64,000 nucleotides of DNA from Eublepharis macularius (taxonomy: Eukaryota > Chordata > Lepidosauria > Squamata > Eublepharidae). A program made the position numbers and the translations under genes. Below are positions 59,672-64,000 of the stretch, piece by piece. How positions within the stretch are numbered: position 1 is the first letter of the stretch; each line of letters starts with the position of its first letter. The DNA lies in assembly GCF_028583425.1 (NCBI RefSeq), contig NC_072791.1:29891368-29955367 (forward strand), given 5' to 3'. The notes under the pieces were generated by a model. That model was given only the letters and a program-made list of their open reading frames with translations, was not told where the DNA came from and made no database searches.

Positions 59672-61335
59672 GTTCTTCTTCTTTCTTTTGTCTTTCCCCC
59701 CCTTTTTGCATGCATTGTTTTCTGTTTTGGTGCTATGTGTATGTATTATGCTTGAAATTTTAATTTTTGCACTGTAACTATAATACCTCTTAATTTACCT
59801 TTTTTTAAAAAAAGCTGTGGGCCGTCTTGCACTCCCACCAATATCAGTAGAGGTTTGCTGCAATTTTGCCCCATTTAATTATGCTTGAAGTTTCAGAAAG
59901 CGGAGCAAGTTTTTTTAAATGTTTTCCAGGACAGTGGTTGGCTCTTGATGCTGTTTTATGTGTTCTTTTACAAATAAATACTGTATTTTCTGCTTTTAAA
60001 GACACCCCCCAACCCCATGCATTCAAGATTTGAAGAGGGGGAAACATCTGACTTACCTATTTGAATGAGAACAAACATAGTCCAGGGATGTTAAACTTCT
60101 CTGAAATACTGACTTCAGTTTCAAATAACAATGTTTTGGGGGTTTTGCTTAGATTTTTTAGTAATGCCAGTAAAACTATTTGCAATTGGGTCTCAGTCAT
60201 AGTGACAGAATAGTATATTATGGAAAACACAAATGATATGATTTCCACCCCCCTTACCCCCCATTGTACGAACTCCACATACATCTTAAAATCCCTTTGT
60301 TTCCACCATAGCATCTTCACTGCACTGAAGGCTAGCTGCTTTTTAGCTTTAAAAATGGCTTGAGTCTTCAGCAGGTTGAGTAGATGCTTTGAAAAATTCA
60401 AAGAAGCCTCCAGCTACATATGTAGCATTGTCCCATTGGTGTGCATAGAATTGTGGAAACATCTGTTACAACTTTTAGGTACCCCTGACTTTAAGTATTT
60501 TTAAACAACAATTTCAATGGGACTTTTCAATGGTAACTGGATTGAGAATTGCCATTGAAGTTCACTGTGCAAGAATAAAGCTGTATAGGAAGTTTATTAA
60601 TAAACACGCTCTTAACTGTGCAACTGAATGAAGGTTTAGCAACTCTAGGAAATAATTGTTACTAATGCTGGTAGTTTTTCCTCTGCTGACCCATATATGT
60701 CACTTCACTTATAAAAGCTCACAACATCCATATAGTTCAAAACGGCCTGTTTTATCCAAGTTAAACTTGTACTTATTTTTTTTGTGAAATGCCCAAAGTA
60801 AAGTCTAACCAGTTTTTTGAGATGAAAAAATTCAGCAAAGATATTTCCTGAGATTACAGTGTAGCCTGATGGCAATAGGAAACTTTGCTTGCATTCTATA
60901 TCAGAAGTATTCAGTGTCCTTCCTGAATGTGCAACAAGCTGATTAATTGGAAGGACTGATATGAGTAAAGGTCTATTGTAAACATCGGCCCTACTGCTGA
61001 TTGTGTTTTTTGATGCTACACCTGTATGATTTCTTTCATAGCGCTCTTATAATGCAGAAATCACTCTAATTTCTGTGCTGTGCAACTGCTTTACCCTTTT
61101 AAAAATATAATTAGAGTATTAGACAATGCTTAATCCTGATCATTTTTTGAAGGTTGGGATTGAAATCCCTTGATATGCTACAAGCAAGGAAATGGACTGT
61201 GGCAAGCCTGTCTTCAAAATCAACCACACACACTCCTCATGCAGATAGAGGAGGCATAAACCTAGTTTGGGAATTCTCCCCCCCCCCCAATGTTTTGTTC
61301 TATTATACTGTACCTTTTAAACAATCCTCTTAACT

Positions 61336-61343
61336 ATGCTGCA
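61336..61343 (+). promoter_or_regulatory. miR-103/107 8-mer in 3' UTR
   Basis: ATGCTGCA, second of four identical 8-mers. Confidence 0.6.
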
Positions 61344-61420
61344 TTTTTATTTTGTATGGCTTTGTTTTGTGCTGTTCTGTTCATGTAGCACAAATAAGCA
61401 TTGCACTTGTTACCATGCTT

Positions 61421-61427
61421 TACCTCA
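61421..61427 (+). promoter_or_regulatory. let-7 7mer-A1 in 3' UTR
   Basis: TACCTCA, preceded by T; weaker site type. Confidence 0.4.
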
Positions 61428-62377
61428 TTTCAAGGAGAAATATACTTAATAGAGGAAAAATGTGGTTTGGGCCTTGCTGCTGATTTGATTTACTGAATTT
61501 GAAAAAAAATCACTAGAATGCCTGCAATGTATCACTTAACTTGCACAACTGAAATAGGTCATTTGTTACGTCTGTGGCATTTTACTATGGTTTTTTAAGA
61601 GTTAAAACTATTGTTTTTTTTTAATTATGCCATATTTTATTATTCTGTGAAACTGTTGAAATTTTAGAATGACCTCTTTTCACCTTCCCCATGTTGTAAA
61701 AGATCACTGAACAAGTATACATTAACGGTCAATTAAATTCTTTAAGCAAGGAGTGCAGAGAAGAGAATTAAGCGAAAGCTTTTGTCAATATGAATGCAGG
61801 CTTGGTTCAGCTTTGAGCAGTCCCCTAAGTGTAGGACCTCACCTGCAGATGCATAAACTGGCTGTTCTCCTATGTTCCTCAATGAATGTAATGAAATACA
61901 TTTCATGTGACTGATGTAAATGAGACGGGAACCTAGGACCATTTTAAGTCCTTGATGGAAAATATTTTCAGTAAGTGAAGATGTGTTAATACTGCTACAT
62001 TTGTGTCTTTAAACCGTAATATTTACAACAGTAAAATGTAATTTAAATCAAACTGCTTTCACCAGCAGAAGTCAAATCGGTTCCATGCAACTTTTCAAGA
62101 GTAATTCTATATTTATTACAACCATTTTGTCTCCAAAGTATTAGTAAAGGTTCCCCCCTCCCATTGCATTTAATTTGGGTAACAACCACAGACTGTCTAA
62201 ATTGATGTGTTAGATGCACTCAGTTTACTATAGCAGCAAGTTATCTAGAGGGAAACAAGTTGAACAGGCATTTGAAAATTGCAGGCTTTTTATTGTAAAT
62301 AGTTTGACTTTAAAGATGGTTAAAATCAAGTAGAATGAATAACGTAATTTGATGGACAATAAAATATTTCCCATCAC

Positions 62378-62385
62378 ATGCTGCA
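62378..62385 (+). promoter_or_regulatory. miR-103/107 8-mer in 3' UTR
   Basis: ATGCTGCA, 51 nt upstream of the next copy, close enough for cooperative repression. Confidence 0.65.
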
Positions 62386-62428
62386 GCTGTCTAAGGGACA
62401 TAAAATGTAATTCATTCATACTGTAATC

Positions 62429-62436
62429 ATGCTGCA
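62429..62436 (+). promoter_or_regulatory. miR-103/107 8-mer in 3' UTR
   Basis: ATGCTGCA, last copy, about 80 nt before the distal poly(A) signal. Near the UTR end, where sites tend to be effective. Confidence 0.65.
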
Positions 62437-62514
62437 GAAATTTGCAGTCTGCACCTTATGGATCACAATTACCTTTAATAGATTTTTGTAATAATTGTAG
62501 CTGAATATATCTCC

Positions 62515-62520
62515 AATAAA
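62515..62520 (+). terminator. DICER1: Distal poly(A) signal of DICER1
   Basis: AATAAA followed within about 10-35 bases by GT-rich sequence ('ggtctgttc', 'gcgtgcttgttttt'), the expected downstream element. Cleavage is expected near 62535-62545. Confidence 0.75.
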
Positions 62521-62540
62521 GTTATGGTCTGTTCACCTTT

Positions 62541-63014
62541 GCGTGCTTGTTTTTCCCCCTGAAATGTTTATAAAATGTTTCTTAATTGTTTTTTGTAATT
62601 TAGGTGAACTGCCTATTCGTTTAGTAAACCAACAAATATGGTAGTGAATGTCTAAAAGTTGATGCACATTGACAGTAACACTAAGACTGAAAATACAGTC
62701 AGCCTTGGATCCAGTGATGTGCCAGCAGGAACAGGCTCAGCACAGTTCTGCTTGTGCAAGACGTTGTGTGACATCTTGTGTTTTCCTTCCTGTATATTAT
62801 AGTGGCCAGAAACCCACTGCTCAAGATCTTGCAGAAGCTCAAGTGAGGATACACTAAGTTTGACTTAACACAAGCGACTATATGATCTCTTTCTTCTACT
62901 TCCACTTGCACAATATTTGCACTGAATCTCATCCAAATGTTGTGAATCTCTAAATACTTAAGTATACTAGCAATAGATCCTGAAGCATCTTGATGGGATT
63001 GTTGTGTTCACTTT

Positions 63015-63045
<31 letters not shown>

Positions 63046-63361
63046 TTGTAAAGATATCTCCTTGCAGACATGCACAAAAATGTATTTGGGATTGTCACTG
63101 ATGTCACAGGCAGTTATTTGCTTTACGTGTCACATTTGAGCTTCACCATTAGACAAGTGAAATATCAGTGAGGTGGGTCATCCTGATTATTTTAAGAAAA
63201 TAAAGTGGTGGTCATAGGGGGTATAGCCATTACAAGATGGCTGCCATGAGACCTTGGGCCAGTCACAAAATGTTAGGGGACTCTCTAGGTCCAGCATTGT
63301 CCTATACAGGCGGCAGCTGTCTGTCTCCTGAAGACACGCAGTTTGTGCCTCTTAGCATCTT
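62541..63361. other. Intergenic sequence downstream of DICER1
   Basis: A TG microsatellite lies at about 63013-63040 and a further AATAAA at 63199-63204. No gene recognised. Confidence 0.55.
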
Positions 63362-63612
63362 ATAATAATAATAACAACAATGTGATTTATATACCGCCCT
63401 TCAGTTCAACTTAATGCCCACTCAGAGCTGTTTACAAAGTATGTCATTATTATCCCCACAACATAACACCCTGTGAGGTGGGTGGGGCTGAGAGAATTCC
63501 TAGAAGCTGTGACTGACCCAAGGTCACCCAGCTGGCTTCAAGTGGAGGAGTGGGGAATCAAACCCAGTTCTCCAGATTGGAGTTCCGCGCTCTTAACTAC
63601 TACACCAACACT
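63362..63612 (-). mobile_element. tRNA-derived SINE, antisense
   Basis: Same family as 50654-50893: inverse of the A-box near 63593-63610, B-box inverse 'ggaatcaaaccc' near 63552, body with 'ggtcacccagctggcttc', and a TAA/CAA microsatellite tail at 63362-63381. Confidence 0.85.
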
Positions 63613-63820
63613 TCGCTTCAGTGAGATGGAGGAAAGCCAGGATTGGCCCTTTGGTCTGGGGAAGATGCCTTGGAAAGAAGAAAGTGGGTGCCACCTTGGT
63701 ACCCACAGCTACTACTTTGGAGATAAGTGATCTAGTCTTTCTGCAGAGAGTTTTGCTATACCACCATGATACTCATTTGATTGGCCTCTTACTCTTTAGC
63801 TTCTTTTTGTAACATTCTAT

Positions 63821-64000
63821 TAGGGGTGTGTGCTTCGGGTTTTCAATTTGGGGAAAATACCCGAATAGGAGCCAGCAGGCTGTCCCAAATTTGGAAATCC
63901 GGAATCAAAGCTTCCTGAGACATTCAGGAAGCTTCAGGCCTGGCTTCAGTTGACAGGTGGGGGAATTCCCCCGCCTGCCAGCTGAAGTTTAAAGGGCCCT
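63821..64000. mobile_element. hAT element, left end only
   Basis: Starts TAGGGGTGTGTGCTTCGGG, the TIR of the element at 5240-6380, and continues with the same 'cccgaat' and 'tttaaagggccct' blocks. The window ends inside it. The preceding CATTCTAT would be its left target duplication. Confidence 0.8.

Larger units (their letters stand above)
58296..62540 (+). other. DICER1: DICER1 3' UTR (about 4.2 kb)
   Basis: No gene or clear repeat interrupts this AT-rich stretch from the stop to the AATAAA at 62515. Its length fits the long 3' UTR known for vertebrate DICER1. It carries let-7, miR-103/107, one miR-15/16-type (TGCTGCT, 61475) and one Pumilio-type (TGTAAATA, 62294) sequence matches. Earlier AATAAA hexamers at 58371, 59973 and 60574 could give shorter isoforms. 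Confidence 0.85.

Noticed and set aside
62541..64000. A second gene downstream of DICER1
   Set aside because: Only frames under 90 codons over SINE and hAT sequence; no splice-compatible conserved exon was recognised.

Overview
The window holds one protein-coding gene, DICER1 (the RNase III enzyme of the microRNA pathway), on the + strand inside a repeat-rich vertebrate genome. The repeats point to a squamate reptile, probably a gecko or other lizard. They include antisense BovB/RTE and L2/CR1 LINEs, 5'-truncated L1 copies, tRNA-derived SINEs, young-looking non-autonomous hAT elements with perfect 8-bp target duplications, a Helitron, and a Penelope-like repeat. The species assignment is inference.

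Region 1-21709 has no recognisable protein gene. It is a mosaic of LINE and SINE relics, two complete non-autonomous hAT elements (5240-6380 and 14395-15383, the second nested in an L1), a 5'-truncated L1 with a 17-bp target duplication (10678-12336) and small hairpin elements. It is probably upstream or 5' intronic DICER1 sequence. No CpG-island first exon is visible outside repeats, so the promoter and non-coding exon 1 probably lie to the left of the window.

Region 21710-62540 is DICER1. All 26 coding exons are found with GT-AG junctions and compatible phases. They sum to 5766 nt, or 1921 codons plus stop, against 1922 residues in human. Human exon numbers (2-27) are used. Domain order: helicase (Walker A and DECH box), DUF283, platform/PAZ, RNase IIIa, RNase IIIb, dsRBD. 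All eight RNase III metal-binding acidic residues are present. The 3' UTR is about 4.2 kb and ends at an AATAAA at 62515. let-7 seed matches sit in the coding sequence and 3' UTR, and four miR-103/107 8-mers sit in the 3' UTR, consistent with known feedback control of Dicer by its own products.

The most unusual structure is in intron 4 (23813-24149). It is a repeat insertion flanked by a 13-bp direct repeat, most of which is a perfect 302-bp palindrome (two 151-bp arms, no spacer). Each arm carries a hammerhead-ribozyme-like core. The DICER1 pre-mRNA would therefore contain a long perfect RNA hairpin, a Dicer-type substrate inside Dicer's own transcript. A single-arm copy with its own 12-bp target duplication lies at 4318-4457.

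Region 62541-64000 is downstream intergenic sequence with a TG microsatellite, a SINE and the left end of another hAT element cut by the window edge.
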